A DNA stretch of 48,123 nucleotides from an uncultured Paracoccaceae bacterium (lineage in GTDB: Bacteria; Pseudomonadota; Alphaproteobacteria; Rhodobacterales; Rhodobacteraceae), in assembly GCA_938016515.1 (NCBI GenBank), contig CALILP010000141.1, positions 1 through 48,123 of the forward strand. Reading direction: 5' to 3'. Positions 9,431 to 17,200 of the stretch are shown here, piece after piece. The number at the start of each line of letters is the position of its first letter. Position 1 is the stretch's first letter. Position numbers and translations under genes: made by a program. The notes beneath the pieces are model-generated. The model saw only the letters and a list, made by a program, of their open reading frames with translations. It had not been told where the DNA came from and searched no databases.

Positions 9431-10182
9431 GGGGTCTCTCCTGTTTGATGTAGTAGGGTTTCAAGAAGGCGGGCTTCGATCGCGTGGGCAGCCGCGCAAG
9501 GTGGCCGACCTAATCGCGGACGAGGGATTGGCACGGTGATCTCAGCGATCACACGCGCCGGGCGGCGGGACAGAACGTAGATACGGTCAGACAGGGCTAC
9601 GGCCTCGCGCACATCGTGGGTCACCAGCACGCTGGTCCAGCGGGCGGTTTGCCAACGGGCTTCGAACCATGTCTGCATTTGGGTTCGGGTCAGCGCATCC
9701 AATGCGCCAAAGGGCTCGTCCAACAACTGCACAGGTCGGCCCTGCACAACCGTCCGCAATAAGGCCGCGCGCTGGCGCATGCCGCCCGACAATTGGGCAG
9801 GGTAGTGTTGTTCAAACCCTTCCAACCCAAAATCCGCCAGCAACGGCAGAACCTGCGCGCGGGCGGCTTTGCGCGTCACACCCTGCACCTCAAGGCCAAG
9901 CGTCAGGTTGTCGATGATCCGCCGCCACGGCATCAGCGCGTCGCGCTGCGGCATGAAGGCAAAGCTGCCATTGCGCGCGCAAAGCGGTTCCCCGGCACAG
10001 GTGATCTGACCACTTTGCAAGGGCAACGCCGCGGTCAGCAGCCGAAAGATCGTGGATTTTCCGGCACCCGACGGCCCAAGGATCGATACGAACTCGCCCT
10101 CCACGACATGCAGGTTGATATCGTCAAGGACACGGGTTTCGCCCAAGGCAACGGACACGTTTTGAAGCTGAAGCAGGCTCAT
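9427..10182 (-). CDS. thiZ: ABC transporter ATP-binding protein (ThiZ-like)
   Basis: A 251-residue ATPase with Walker A GPSGAGKST (about residues 36-44), Q-loop FMPQRDALMPW, signature LSGGMRQRAAL, Walker B VQLLDEPFGALD and switch His in VLVTHDVREA. It is of the nitrate/sulfonate/taurine/thiamine-precursor importer subfamily. It overlaps the permease gene upstream and the binding-protein gene downstream by 4 nt each. It energises uptake by the ThiX permease. Confidence 0.88.
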   Translation of the reverse strand: MSLLQLQNVSVALGETRVLDDINLHVVEGEFVSILGPSGAGKSTIFRLLTAALPLQSGQITCAGEPLCARNGSFAFMPQRDALMPWRRIIDNLTLGLEVQGVTRKAARAQVLPLLADFGLEGFEQHYPAQLSGGMRQRAALLRTVVQGRPVQLLDEPFGALDALTRTQMQTWFEARWQTARWTSVLVTHDVREAVALSDRIYVLSRRPARVIAEITVPIPRPRLGRPPCAAAHAIEARLLETLLHQTGETP

Positions 10183-10967
10183 CTATGCCCCTCCACATCC
10201 CGCCAGCGCAGGACAATCCGCTGCACCAGCGCAGTGGCCGCAAACAAAACAAGGGTCAGCAGCGAGCTGATCACCACAGCGGCCAACACCAAATCAGGCC
10301 GAAAGCTGTTTTTGGCGTTCAGGATCACGATCCCCAGGCCCGCCCGCGCGCCCACATATTCAGCAAAGATGGCAGCCACGACGGCATAAGTGATAGAAAT
10401 GCGCAGGCCTGCAAAGAAATAGGGCATCGCAGATGGAAGCCGCGCACTGCAAAACACTTGCCCACGCGAGGCCCCCATCGCGCGCATCAGGTCTTCGATT
10501 TCTGGGTCGGTGGCGGCATAGCCGTCGACCAAAGCGACGAGCATAGGAAAGAAGGTGACCAAGGCGACCAGCAGCACTTTGGGCGTCAGATCAAACCCGA
10601 ACCAAAGGACCACCAAGGGTGCTATGGCCACCAAAGGCAGGGTCTGACTGACCACAAAGATCGGAAACAAGGCGCGGCGCACGCGTGGCATGAAATCCAG
10701 CACGACCGATAAGCTGAAGGCGACTGTCAGCGACAAGGCGAAACCCGCAAATGTCGCCTTCATCGTCGGCACCATATTGTCCCACAGCAAGGCGCGGTTC
10801 AGTACGATTTGATGCACCACCCGCGAAGGCGCGGGCAGCATCAGCGGTGAGATGCCCGACAGGCGGACATAAACTTCCCAGATCAAAAAGGCGCTGGCCA
10901 CGCTCAGGACGGCAGGAATGCCGCGGGCCAGACCTCTGCCGGGACGGCGAGGTACGGGGCGCTGCAT
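10179..10967 (-). CDS. thiX: ABC transporter permease (ThiX-like)
   Basis: A 262-residue inner-membrane permease of the BPD_transp_1 (SsuC/TauC) class. Several hydrophobic segments and the EAA-type loop are visible (DLMRAMGASRGQVFCSARLP). It follows the YkoF-family gene by 4 nt and overlaps the ATPase gene. Together with the ATPase and the THI5-like binding protein it forms a complete importer under TPP control. Confidence 0.88.
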   Translation of the reverse strand: MQRPVPRRPGRGLARGIPAVLSVASAFLIWEVYVRLSGISPLMLPAPSRVVHQIVLNRALLWDNMVPTMKATFAGFALSLTVAFSLSVVLDFMPRVRRALFPIFVVSQTLPLVAIAPLVVLWFGFDLTPKVLLVALVTFFPMLVALVDGYAATDPEIEDLMRAMGASRGQVFCSARLPSAMPYFFAGLRISITYAVVAAIFAEYVGARAGLGIVILNAKNSFRPDLVLAAVVISSLLTLVLFAATALVQRIVLRWRDVEGHR

Positions 10968-10971
10968 CAGA

Positions 10972-11580
10972 TCAGCGCTTGGATGGACTGTTGGCAGAGA
11001 CCGTCAGATCAACAGTGACATGGCCGTTTGGCGGACCGAATTGGCAAAAGGCCTGTTGCAAGGTCGCAAAGACCGGGCCTGCGTCGCCGGCCAACCTGGT
11101 GCAGAAGTTTTTGGACCGGTCAAACGTCCCGCTTTGTTTGAGGAAATCAATGCAACCCATAATCTCGGCCATATGATCGCCCGCCCCCATCACATACAGC
11201 GAGAACTGTGCGTCGGCGACCTGTCCAGTCTCTGCGGCGGCGGCAATCGCGGCCAAAGCACTGGCCTGCCGCGATGCGACAGGCTCTTCCGGGTTGGCCA
11301 ATGCGCCAGTTTGGCAAATCGGATCGTCCGGCTCACCGGGGCACCCGCGCGAGAGCGTGCAGCGCAGCACAACATGCCCACCAGTTGCAGCGGCCTGTGC
11401 ATAAAGGTCACGTAAGGCAGGAAACAGAATTTCAGGCGGGCCAACGATCAGGGTCGAGATGTCATCGGTCTCAATGCGCAGCTTGTCGCGCCAAGGGTCG
11501 AGAGCGGTCAGGGATGATAAGATGACGTCAATGAACCCGTCCGTCATCGGGTATAAAGAGACTTGTGCGCCTGCAAACAT
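10972..11580 (-). CDS. ykoF: YkoF-family thiamine/hydroxymethylpyrimidine-binding protein
   Basis: A 202-residue soluble protein with two related halves, as in B. subtilis YkoF, which binds thiamine. The N-terminal part begins AQVSLYPMTDGFIDVI and the second half repeats the pattern at AQFSLYVMGAGDHMAEI. This internal duplication (residues about 5-90 and 115-200) is the family's signature. It is the first gene after the TPP riboswitch and 4 nt before the permease gene. It probably binds thiamine or its pyrimidine in the cytoplasm as an accessory to uptake (inference). Confidence 0.82.
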   Translation of the reverse strand: MFAGAQVSLYPMTDGFIDVILSSLTALDPWRDKLRIETDDISTLIVGPPEILFPALRDLYAQAAATGGHVVLRCTLSRGCPGEPDDPICQTGALANPEEPVASRQASALAAIAAAAETGQVADAQFSLYVMGAGDHMAEIMGCIDFLKQSGTFDRSKNFCTRLAGDAGPVFATLQQAFCQFGPPNGHVTVDLTVSANSPSKR

Positions 11581-11587
11581 AAATATG

Positions 11588-11690
11588 TCCTCCTTGCTAC
11601 GCTGGCATTATCCAGATCAGCTTTGAGGGTCCGGGGGCTTGGCGCCCCACATCTCAGCCGCGGCATGACGCGGCTCCCCTGTGGTAAGGC
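11588..11690 (-). promoter_or_regulatory. TPP (THI element) riboswitch controlling ykoF-thiXZY
   Basis: On the minus strand the conserved blocks occur in order: CAGGGGAGCC, GGCTGAGATG, GGACCCTCAAAGCTGATC, and TGGATAATGCCAGCGTAGC. The P1 stem appears to use CCTT (plus 11686-11689) and AAGG (plus 11592-11595). That AAGG is part of the Shine-Dalgarno AAGGAGGA (plus 11588-11595) of the first gene. Bound TPP would therefore hide the SD directly, a simple translational OFF switch. The family call is certain; the mechanism is inferred from overlap. Confidence 0.94.
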
Positions 11691-11820
11691 GTTGATGGCA
11701 TGAGCGATGGCAGGCTGCAAGCCATCAAGTCTTTTCATGCGGCTACCAATTGCAAAAAGACGTCTGCGGCCTTAGGGTTTGAGCCATAAAGCAACGCCAA
11801 ACCAAAGGAGGACAGCGCTG

Positions 11821-11889
11821 ATGCCAACGATCACTCGTCGACTACAGCATGGTCCCCGCCCCGCCCTGCAGACACGTTTGCAGGGCTGA
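11821..11889 (+). CDS. Putative 22-residue leader peptide before the ABC-F gene
   Basis: A strong Shine-Dalgarno AAAGGAGGA (11804-11812) sits 9 nt before ATG at 11821. The frame runs 22 codons to TGA and is Arg- and Gln-rich (begins MPTITRRLQHG, ends LQTRLQG). A perfect 8-bp hairpin (GCCCTGCA 11863-11870, TGCAGGGC 11879-11886) covers its last codons. Further GC hairpins lie before the ABC-F start at 11974. This resembles translation- or transcription-attenuation leaders of antibiotic-responsive ABC-F genes. There is no homology evidence. Confidence 0.45.
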   Translation: MPTITRRLQHGPRPALQTRLQG

Positions 11890-11973
11890 TCACCGGGTCA
11901 CGCGCCCACCGGTCTGCCCACTTTGCCCCGCTTGGGGCCACAGCGCATTTGCGCACCAGACCAGAGATCACAC

Positions 11974-13491
11974 ATGAGCATTATCACGATCCGCAACCTT
12001 GGCGTTACGCTGGCGGAGCCCTTATTTACCGACCTCAACATTACGTTATCGAAAGGCGACCGCCTTGGCCTTGTCGCGGCAAACGGTGTGGGAAAATCAA
12101 CCTTGCTGGGCTGTCTGTCGGGCACCCATGACGCCACAACCGGCGAGATCACAACGGCGCGCGGCTGCCGTATCGCATCCGTCGCACAATACGTGCCAGA
12201 GGATCGGTTGGACGAAACGTTATACGCTTTTGTCCTCGACGCCCTCGACCCAGAACAGCAGGATTATGAAAGCTGGCGGGTGGACGTGGCCCTCGACGAC
12301 CTGAAAATCCCAATCGATTTGCATCAATCGCCTTTACGTGAACTTTCGGGTGGCTGGCAACGTCAAGCCATGCTGGCGGCGGCTTGGGTCACAGAACCCG
12401 ATGTTTTGCTGCTGGATGAACCGACAAACCATCTTGATCTGTCGCGCATCGGCCTGCTGCAAACATGGCTGGCAAACCTGCCCCGCGATGTCCCCGTGAT
12501 CATCACCAGTCATGACCGGGCTTTCCTTGACGAAACCACCAATCGCACATTGTTCCTGCGCCGCGATACATCTCGCGACTTCGCCCTGCCCTACACCAAG
12601 GCCCGCGATGCCTTGGACGACGCGGACGCTGCAGATGCGCGTCGGTTCACCAATGAAATGCGGCAGGCCCAGCAATTGCGCAAACAGGCGGCCAAGCTCA
12701 AGAATATCGGGATCAATTCCGGCTCTGACCTGCTGGTGAAAAAAACCAAACAACTTAGCGAGCGGGCCGAAGCGATGGAGACCGCAGCAAAGCCCGCCTA
12801 CCGCGAACAAAGCGCGGGGGATATCAAACTGGGCAATAGCGGAACCCATGCCAAAGCCTTCATTACGTTAGACGACATTCAGGTCGAAACACCTGATTGC
12901 CGGGCGCTGTACAAGACCGGTCAGAAATGGATCAGTAGGGGCGACCGGGTCGTCGTGCTAGGCCACAATGGCGTTGGCAAAACGCAGTTGATCCGCATGG
13001 TCGCAGAGGCGCTGAAGGGAACTGAAAACGGGGTCAAACATGCGCCGACCGTGGTGACCGGATACTCCGATCAAGCGCTCAGCCAATTGGATCTTCAGCA
13101 GTCCCCACTGCACGCAATCACCCACCGTTTTGACGTAGGTGATCAACGGGCGCGGGGCCTTTTGGCTGGGGCTGGTATGACGATTGCGATGCAGGATGCG
13201 CCATCCTCCAAACTATCCGGCGGACAAAAGGCGCGGCTTGCCATGCTGGTCCTGCGGCTGACCCAGCCCAACTTCTATCTGCTCGACGAACCGACCAACC
13301 ATCTGGACATTGACGGACAAGAAGCGCTTGAGGATGAACTGGTGGCCCACGGCGCCGCGTGCCTGCTTGTCAGCCACGATCGCAGTTTTATTCGGGCGGT
13401 TGGAAATCGGTTTTGGCAAGTCGACCGGAACAAATTGATTGAAGTGGACAGCCCAGAGCCCTTCTTTGCCAGTGCCTTGGCAGATCACTAG
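11974..13491 (+). CDS. ABC-F family ATPase (ribosome-associated, Uup/antibiotic-resistance type)
   Basis: A 505-residue soluble protein with two ATPase domains and no membrane segments. Domain 1 has Walker A AANGVGKST, signature LSGGWQRQ and Walker B VLLLDEPTNHLD. Domain 2 has GHNGVGKTQ, LSGGQKAR and FYLLDEPTNHLD. A charged helical linker (about residues 200-280, with RRFTNEMRQAQQLRKQAAKL) separates them, as expected for the ABC-F P-site tRNA interaction motif. ABC-F proteins act on the ribosome, as translation factors or by displacing antibiotics. The start at 11974 (MSIITIRNLG) was chosen at the usual distance from Walker A. The VOC gene follows 12 nt downstream. Which ABC-F subfamily it belongs to cannot be settled by eye. 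Confidence 0.88.
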   Translation: MSIITIRNLGVTLAEPLFTDLNITLSKGDRLGLVAANGVGKSTLLGCLSGTHDATTGEITTARGCRIASVAQYVPEDRLDETLYAFVLDALDPEQQDYESWRVDVALDDLKIPIDLHQSPLRELSGGWQRQAMLAAAWVTEPDVLLLDEPTNHLDLSRIGLLQTWLANLPRDVPVIITSHDRAFLDETTNRTLFLRRDTSRDFALPYTKARDALDDADAADARRFTNEMRQAQQLRKQAAKLKNIGINSGSDLLVKKTKQLSERAEAMETAAKPAYREQSAGDIKLGNSGTHAKAFITLDDIQVETPDCRALYKTGQKWISRGDRVVVLGHNGVGKTQLIRMVAEALKGTENGVKHAPTVVTGYSDQALSQLDLQQSPLHAITHRFDVGDQRARGLLAGAGMTIAMQDAPSSKLSGGQKARLAMLVLRLTQPNFYLLDEPTNHLDIDGQEALEDELVAHGAACLLVSHDRSFIRAVGNRFWQVDRNKLIEVDSPEPFFASALADH

Positions 13492-13503
13492 GAAAGGAAA
13501 AAC

Positions 13504-13884
13504 ATGCTGTCAGGTGTGTGTATCGGAACCAACGACATAGCCCACAGCACAGCTTTCTATGACGCGGTCCTAAAGACCTTGGGCATGATGCGGGTTCTTA
13601 CCGAAGAATACGAGCGCGGCTATGCAGGCCGGGATGGCAAGATCACCGTCTTCGTCATCAGCCCTTACAACGGGCAAGCGGCCACATTCGGGAATGGCAC
13701 GCAATTCATGTTTCATGCAGCGGACGAAGAAGGTGTGGATGCTTTTCACGCAACGGCGGTGTCGCATGGCGGAACGGACGAAGGTGCACCGGGTCCTCGG
13801 GACTATCACCCAAACTACTACGGTGCCTATGTGCGTGACCCGGACGGCAATAAGCTGAACGTATCGATCAGCTTAGACCGTTGA
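13504..13884 (+). CDS. VOC-superfamily (glyoxalase/bleomycin-resistance-like) protein
   Basis: A 126-residue single-module vicinal-oxygen-chelate protein. It starts IGTNDIAHSTAFYDAVLKTLG and ends YYGAYVRDPDGNKLNVSIS, the typical two half-motifs of the fold. It lies 12 nt after the ABC-F gene and is probably co-transcribed. A close sequence class is 'glyoxalase/dioxygenase family, unknown function'. The pairing with an ABC-F gene could hint at small-molecule protection, but this is speculation. Confidence 0.8.
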   Translation: MLSGVCIGTNDIAHSTAFYDAVLKTLGMMRVLTEEYERGYAGRDGKITVFVISPYNGQAATFGNGTQFMFHAADEEGVDAFHATAVSHGGTDEGAPGPRDYHPNYYGAYVRDPDGNKLNVSISLDR

Positions 13885-13894
13885 TCTTTGCAGG

Positions 13895-13926
13895 TTGGAT
13901 CGGGCAAAACTATTCGCCCGATCCAA
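13895..13926. terminator. Bidirectional terminator between the VOC gene and aqpZ
   Basis: Arms TTGGATCGGGC (13895-13905) and GCCCGATCCAA (13916-13926) pair perfectly over 11 bp with a 10-nt loop. They lie between two convergent genes, which fits a shared terminator, although the T-run is poor on both strands. Confidence 0.7.
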
Positions 13927-13934
13927 TATCTTCA

Positions 13935-14621
13935 TTACTCTGCAGGTGCGTCCAGCAGACCAGACTTGAACACCACGCCAGCCAGAACAGCCCCGATGAT
14001 TGGTGCCACGATGAACAACCACAGTTGTGCAATCGCTGTACCACCAGCAAACAAAGCAGGCCCAATGGACCTTGCAGGGTTCACGGACACGCCTGTGACA
14101 TTGATGCCAACAAGGTGGATCACCACCAAAGCCAGACCAATCGCCAGACCCGCCATCGCTGCAGGTGCCCCTGCGCCTGTGGCGCCAAGGATCACAACCA
14201 TGAACAGGAACGTCGCAACAACCTCAAAGATGAAGGCAGCAATCATGGAATACTCGCCCAGATAACCAGTGCCCCAACCATTCTGACCCAAACCGTTTTC
14301 AGCCACGCTATAGTCGGCCTTACCGCTTGCAATCAGCAACAAGATCAATGCCGCAGCGATGGCACCCGCGACCTGTGCAATGATGTACTTGATCGCTTCC
14401 GGCATGGTCATCCGACCAGCGGCAACCATCCCCAGCGACACAGCCGGGTTGATGTGGCAGCCAGAAACCGGACCGATCCCGTAGGCCATACCGATCAGTG
14501 CCAGACCAAAGGCAAAGCTGATCCCTGTCAATCCAATATCAGCACCCGCGATCACGGCAGACCCGCACCCCAAAAGCACCAACGTAAATGTCCCAATAAA
14601 TTCTGCGACTTGCTTATTCAT
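13935..14621 (-). CDS. aqpZ: Aquaporin Z-type water channel
   Basis: A 228-residue MIP-family channel. Both NPA boxes are present: GCHINPAVSLG and VSVNPARSIGPA. The six hydrophobic segments and the AEFIGTFTLVLLGCGSAV start are typical of AqpZ. The ATG at 14621 has a good Shine-Dalgarno (GAAGGAGGGA) about 10 nt upstream. A longer frame extends to 14822 but carries no channel sequence and is rejected. It is divergent from the small membrane-protein gene at 14834. Confidence 0.94.
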   Translation of the reverse strand: MNKQVAEFIGTFTLVLLGCGSAVIAGADIGLTGISFAFGLALIGMAYGIGPVSGCHINPAVSLGMVAAGRMTMPEAIKYIIAQVAGAIAAALILLLIASGKADYSVAENGLGQNGWGTGYLGEYSMIAAFIFEVVATFLFMVVILGATGAGAPAAMAGLAIGLALVVIHLVGINVTGVSVNPARSIGPALFAGGTAIAQLWLFIVAPIIGAVLAGVVFKSGLLDAPAE

Positions 14622-14833
14622 GAAGTATTCCCTCCTTCTATTTATCAAGCGGAACCATAGTGGTTCCTTGCGCGAATGAGACGGGGAAAAATGACAGGCA
14701 TCAGTCCGTGACCCAAAGGAAGCCCCCCGAAAATCGTCGTTTCCTGAATGATTGAACCGGATGCTACATTCCTGTCCTCGACCAGATTGTCCACATCCGC
14801 TAGGCGTTAGGTGACGCAACAAGGACCCGACAC

Positions 14834-15067
14834 ATGCACCGAAAAACTATTATCACAGTCTGTGAAACGACCGGATCCTTGCTCGCGATGGCTTATGCCT
14901 TGTTGATCGCATCAAACACAGGCAACGAAGTGTTGGGGTTCAGTCTCTTGCTGATCTCGGCACTACTGTTCGCGGGATGGGGCTGGCTGGACAAACGCTG
15001 GGCGTTTCTGGCGTTGCAGTTCTTCTATGCGGCCTCTGCCATCATCGGACTGATCCGCTGGGGCTAA
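14834..15067 (+). CDS. Small hydrophobic membrane protein of unknown function
   Basis: A 77-residue protein with two or three predicted membrane helices (ETTGSLLAMAYALLIASN, VLGFSLLLISALLFAGWGWL, and AFLALQFFYAASAIIGLI). AAGGACC precedes the ATG. The layout suggests a small inner-membrane protein, but I recognise no family. Its TAA stop abuts the stop codon of the convergent hutG-like gene with no base between. Confidence 0.65.
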   Translation: MHRKTIITVCETTGSLLAMAYALLIASNTGNEVLGFSLLLISALLFAGWGWLDKRWAFLALQFFYAASAIIGLIRWG

Positions 15068-15943
15068 TTATTCCGCGGCAACCTGATCGGTCAAGGGTCG
15101 ACCGATAGCTGCAGCGCCAGCAATCGCCATTCGCAACTGTGCCACGAAATCGTCATAGCCATCGTGGGGCGTCAATGTCGCCTCATCCATATAAAGCGCA
15201 CGATCAATCTCGATCTGTACGGCATGCTGTTTGCGGGAAGGACGGCCGTAGTGCTGCGTAATATAGGCCCCAGCAAAGGGCATATTGCGGGCCACGCGAA
15301 AGCCGGCAGCGGAAAAAGCGGCTTCAACTTCTGCAACGATCCCTTGGGCCGCAGAGGCCCCGAACCGATCACCCAATACGATATGGGGACGCGACGCACC
15401 CGGTGGGCCTACGTTTTCTAGCGCTTCGTGCGGCATGGAATGGCAATCAATCAGGATCGCCTCGCCGAAGGTATTCTGACTTTGGTCGAGAAGGGTCTGC
15501 AGCTGATCATGGTATGGCCGCCAACCATCCGCCAGACGGCGATGCGCTTCGGTCAAGGTCAACTTGCCCCGATAGATGGCCCGCCCGTTGGCCACGACCC
15601 TTGGAATAACGCCAAGGCCGCTGGCAACACGCGGATTATGTGAAACGCGACGGACCCCTTCGATCAGGGCCGGGTCCAGTTCATCAGGGCCACGGTTCAA
15701 GTCGATATAAGCGCGGGGGGCCGTCGCAGTCAGCAGCGGTGCACCGTGATCAGGGGCGGTATCAAACAAACGATCAACAAAAGCGTCTTCAGACGACCGG
15801 ACTTGCTGTTCATTGAGAAGGACGCGCTTGAGAAAGGCAGGCGGATAGGCCCGCCCCGAATGAGGAGAGGCAAAGACAACCGATGTTGTGCGCCGTTTCG
15901 GCATCTGCAATGTAAAGGCATCGCCTGCCCCGATTTGTGACAT
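15068..15943 (-). CDS. N-formylglutamate amidohydrolase family protein
   Basis: A 291-residue protein of the N-formylglutamate deformylase (HutG/PF05013) family, releasing glutamate and formate from N-formylglutamate in histidine breakdown. Diagnostic stretches are VVFASPHSGRAYP, YIDLNRGPDELDP and ILIDCHSMPHEA, with metal-binding His and Asp residues. The ATG at 15943 (MSQIGAGDAF) has GAGGAG about 9 nt upstream, so the longer frame to 15997 is not needed. No other hut gene is nearby. A general N-formyl-amino-acid role is possible. Confidence 0.87.
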   Translation of the reverse strand: MSQIGAGDAFTLQMPKRRTTSVVFASPHSGRAYPPAFLKRVLLNEQQVRSSEDAFVDRLFDTAPDHGAPLLTATAPRAYIDLNRGPDELDPALIEGVRRVSHNPRVASGLGVIPRVVANGRAIYRGKLTLTEAHRRLADGWRPYHDQLQTLLDQSQNTFGEAILIDCHSMPHEALENVGPPGASRPHIVLGDRFGASAAQGIVAEVEAAFSAAGFRVARNMPFAGAYITQHYGRPSRKQHAVQIEIDRALYMDEATLTPHDGYDDFVAQLRMAIAGAAAIGRPLTDQVAAE

Positions 15944-16095
15944 TTTATCTCCTCTGCTGCGCAATGTAGCGTAGAAATCGCGAATTGCCAAAACCACTTG
16001 ATCCCCATCACGACTCCTTTTATAGCACGCGGACCTGACGCGGTTCGCCCGCGTCCTGTTTGTTTATGGGACGCAGGTAAGTCACTGATGGGAAT

Positions 16096-16170
16096 GGATG
16101 ATTAGCTCAGCGGTAGAGCACTTCGTTGACATCGAAGGGGTCACTGGTTCGATCCCAGTATCGTCCACCA
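16096..16170 (+). tRNA. tRNA-Val (GAC anticodon)
   Basis: A complete cloverleaf: acceptor GGATGAT pairs with ATCGTCC. The D arm is GCTC-AGCGGTA-GAGC. The anticodon arm CTTCG-TTGACAT-CGAAG gives anticodon GAC (reads GUC valine codons). The T arm ACTGG-TTCGATC-CCAGT is standard and 3' CCA is encoded. It stands alone just upstream of rpmJ. Confidence 0.96.
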
Positions 16171-16255
16171 TGCATTTCTTAGGGCCTTGGCGGTCCTGAA
16201 GGTAACGAAACCCAAGGCGCTAACCGCGCGCCGCGACGATAAGAAGGACACGACC

Positions 16256-16381
16256 ATGAAGGTACGTAACTCCCTCCGCTCGCTGAAGAACCGTCATCGC
16301 GATTGCCGGATCGTGCGCCGCAAAGGCCGCGTCTATGTAATCAACAAGACGCAGCGTCGGTTCAAAGCACGCCAAGGGTAA
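16256..16381 (+). CDS. rpmJ: 50S ribosomal protein L36 (bL36)
   Basis: A 41-residue, strongly basic protein: [20 protein letters not shown] then [20 protein letters not shown]. It is the longer, zinc-independent (C-minus) bL36 form usual in alphaproteobacteria, with only one Cys. The ATG at 16256 follows AAGGACA at a good distance. A strong TTCG-loop terminator follows. Confidence 0.96.
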   Translation: MKVRNSLRSLKNRHRDCRIVRRKGRVYVINKTQRRFKARQG

Positions 16382-16413
16382 ATCCCTGGCTGAATCAAGC
16401 TGACAGCACATTC

Positions 16414-16446
16414 AAAGGGTCGTCTTCGGGCGGCCCTTTTACTTTT
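16414..16446 (+). terminator. Intrinsic terminator after rpmJ
   Basis: AAAGGGTCGTC-TTCG-GGCGGCCCTTT forms a stable stem with one G:T pair and a TTCG tetraloop, followed by a T-rich run (TTTTACTTTT). It is a classic rho-independent terminator about 30 nt after the rpmJ stop. Confidence 0.93.
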
Positions 16447-16615
16447 GTCGCGACGCATGGAAGCACCTCAAATAGATGCGCCGAAATCCATTCCCCGCCC
16501 CACGCTTAAGCACTGACCGTACGGACTGCCTGCATAAGCAGCATTTCCAGCATCGTGATCACTGTCACCCGCCGATGTCTCGCATCCCGCCCAAGATTCG
16601 ACATAGGGCGAACAG

Positions 16616-17200
16616 GTGGACGCTGACCTCAAAATAATCGTCGTTGAACCTGATTTAGCGAAAGCCCAAGACATCATTGATGGTCTGCGGGAAAGTGGCT
16701 GGTCCACGGTGACGCTGATTTCGACAATCGCCAAACTGGCAGCGACCCTGAAACAGCAGGACCCGGATATCATCCTGATTGACCTTGCAAACCCTGACCG
16801 CGACACCCTTGAACATCTCAGCCTGATTTCAGACGCCAAGTCCCGCCCGGTCGCCATGTTTGTCGACCACAGCGACGAGGCGATGACGCGGGCCGCAATT
16901 TCTGCAGGCCTCAGCGCTTATGTCGTCAACGGATTGCAGAAAGACAGGATCCGGCCCGTGCTGGAAACGGCAATTGCCCGCTTTCAGGTCCGCCAAAAGA
17001 TGCAGTCGGAACTGGACGCAGCCAAACGGGCCTTATCAGACCGCAAAGTCATCGACCGGGCCAAAGGCCTTTTGATGCGCGCGCGGGGCATCTCAGAGGA
17101 CGAGGCTTACACCTTGTTGCGCAAAACCGCGATGGATCAGGGGCGCAAGGTCATCGACGTGGCGGCGGCCCTTGTGACAGCGGCGGACCTTTTGCAATGA
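16616..17200 (+). CDS. nasT: NasT, ANTAR-domain antitermination regulator of nitrate assimilation
   Basis: A 194-residue response-regulator-like protein. Residues 1-125 form a receiver-like domain (LKIIVVEPDLAKAQDIIDGL; DIILIDLANPDRD). The C-terminal ANTAR domain reads DRKVIDRAKGLLMRARGISE then DEAYTLLRKTAM, which binds paired RNA hairpins to prevent termination. The start is GTG at 16616, with AGGGCG upstream. It is translationally coupled to nasS by a 4-nt overlap. In known systems NasS sequesters NasT until nitrate or nitrite is sensed; the freed NasT then antiterminates the structural operon leader (here 18388-18605). Confidence 0.92.
   Translation: MDADLKIIVVEPDLAKAQDIIDGLRESGWSTVTLISTIAKLAATLKQQDPDIILIDLANPDRDTLEHLSLISDAKSRPVAMFVDHSDEAMTRAAISAGLSAYVVNGLQKDRIRPVLETAIARFQVRQKMQSELDAAKRALSDRKVIDRAKGLLMRARGISEDEAYTLLRKTAMDQGRKVIDVAAALVTAADLLQ

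Noticed and set aside
13881-14660. A 259-codon plus-strand frame opposite aqpZ.
   Set aside because: aqpZ has both NPA motifs and a strong SD; the opposing frame has low-complexity Gln/His/Arg composition.
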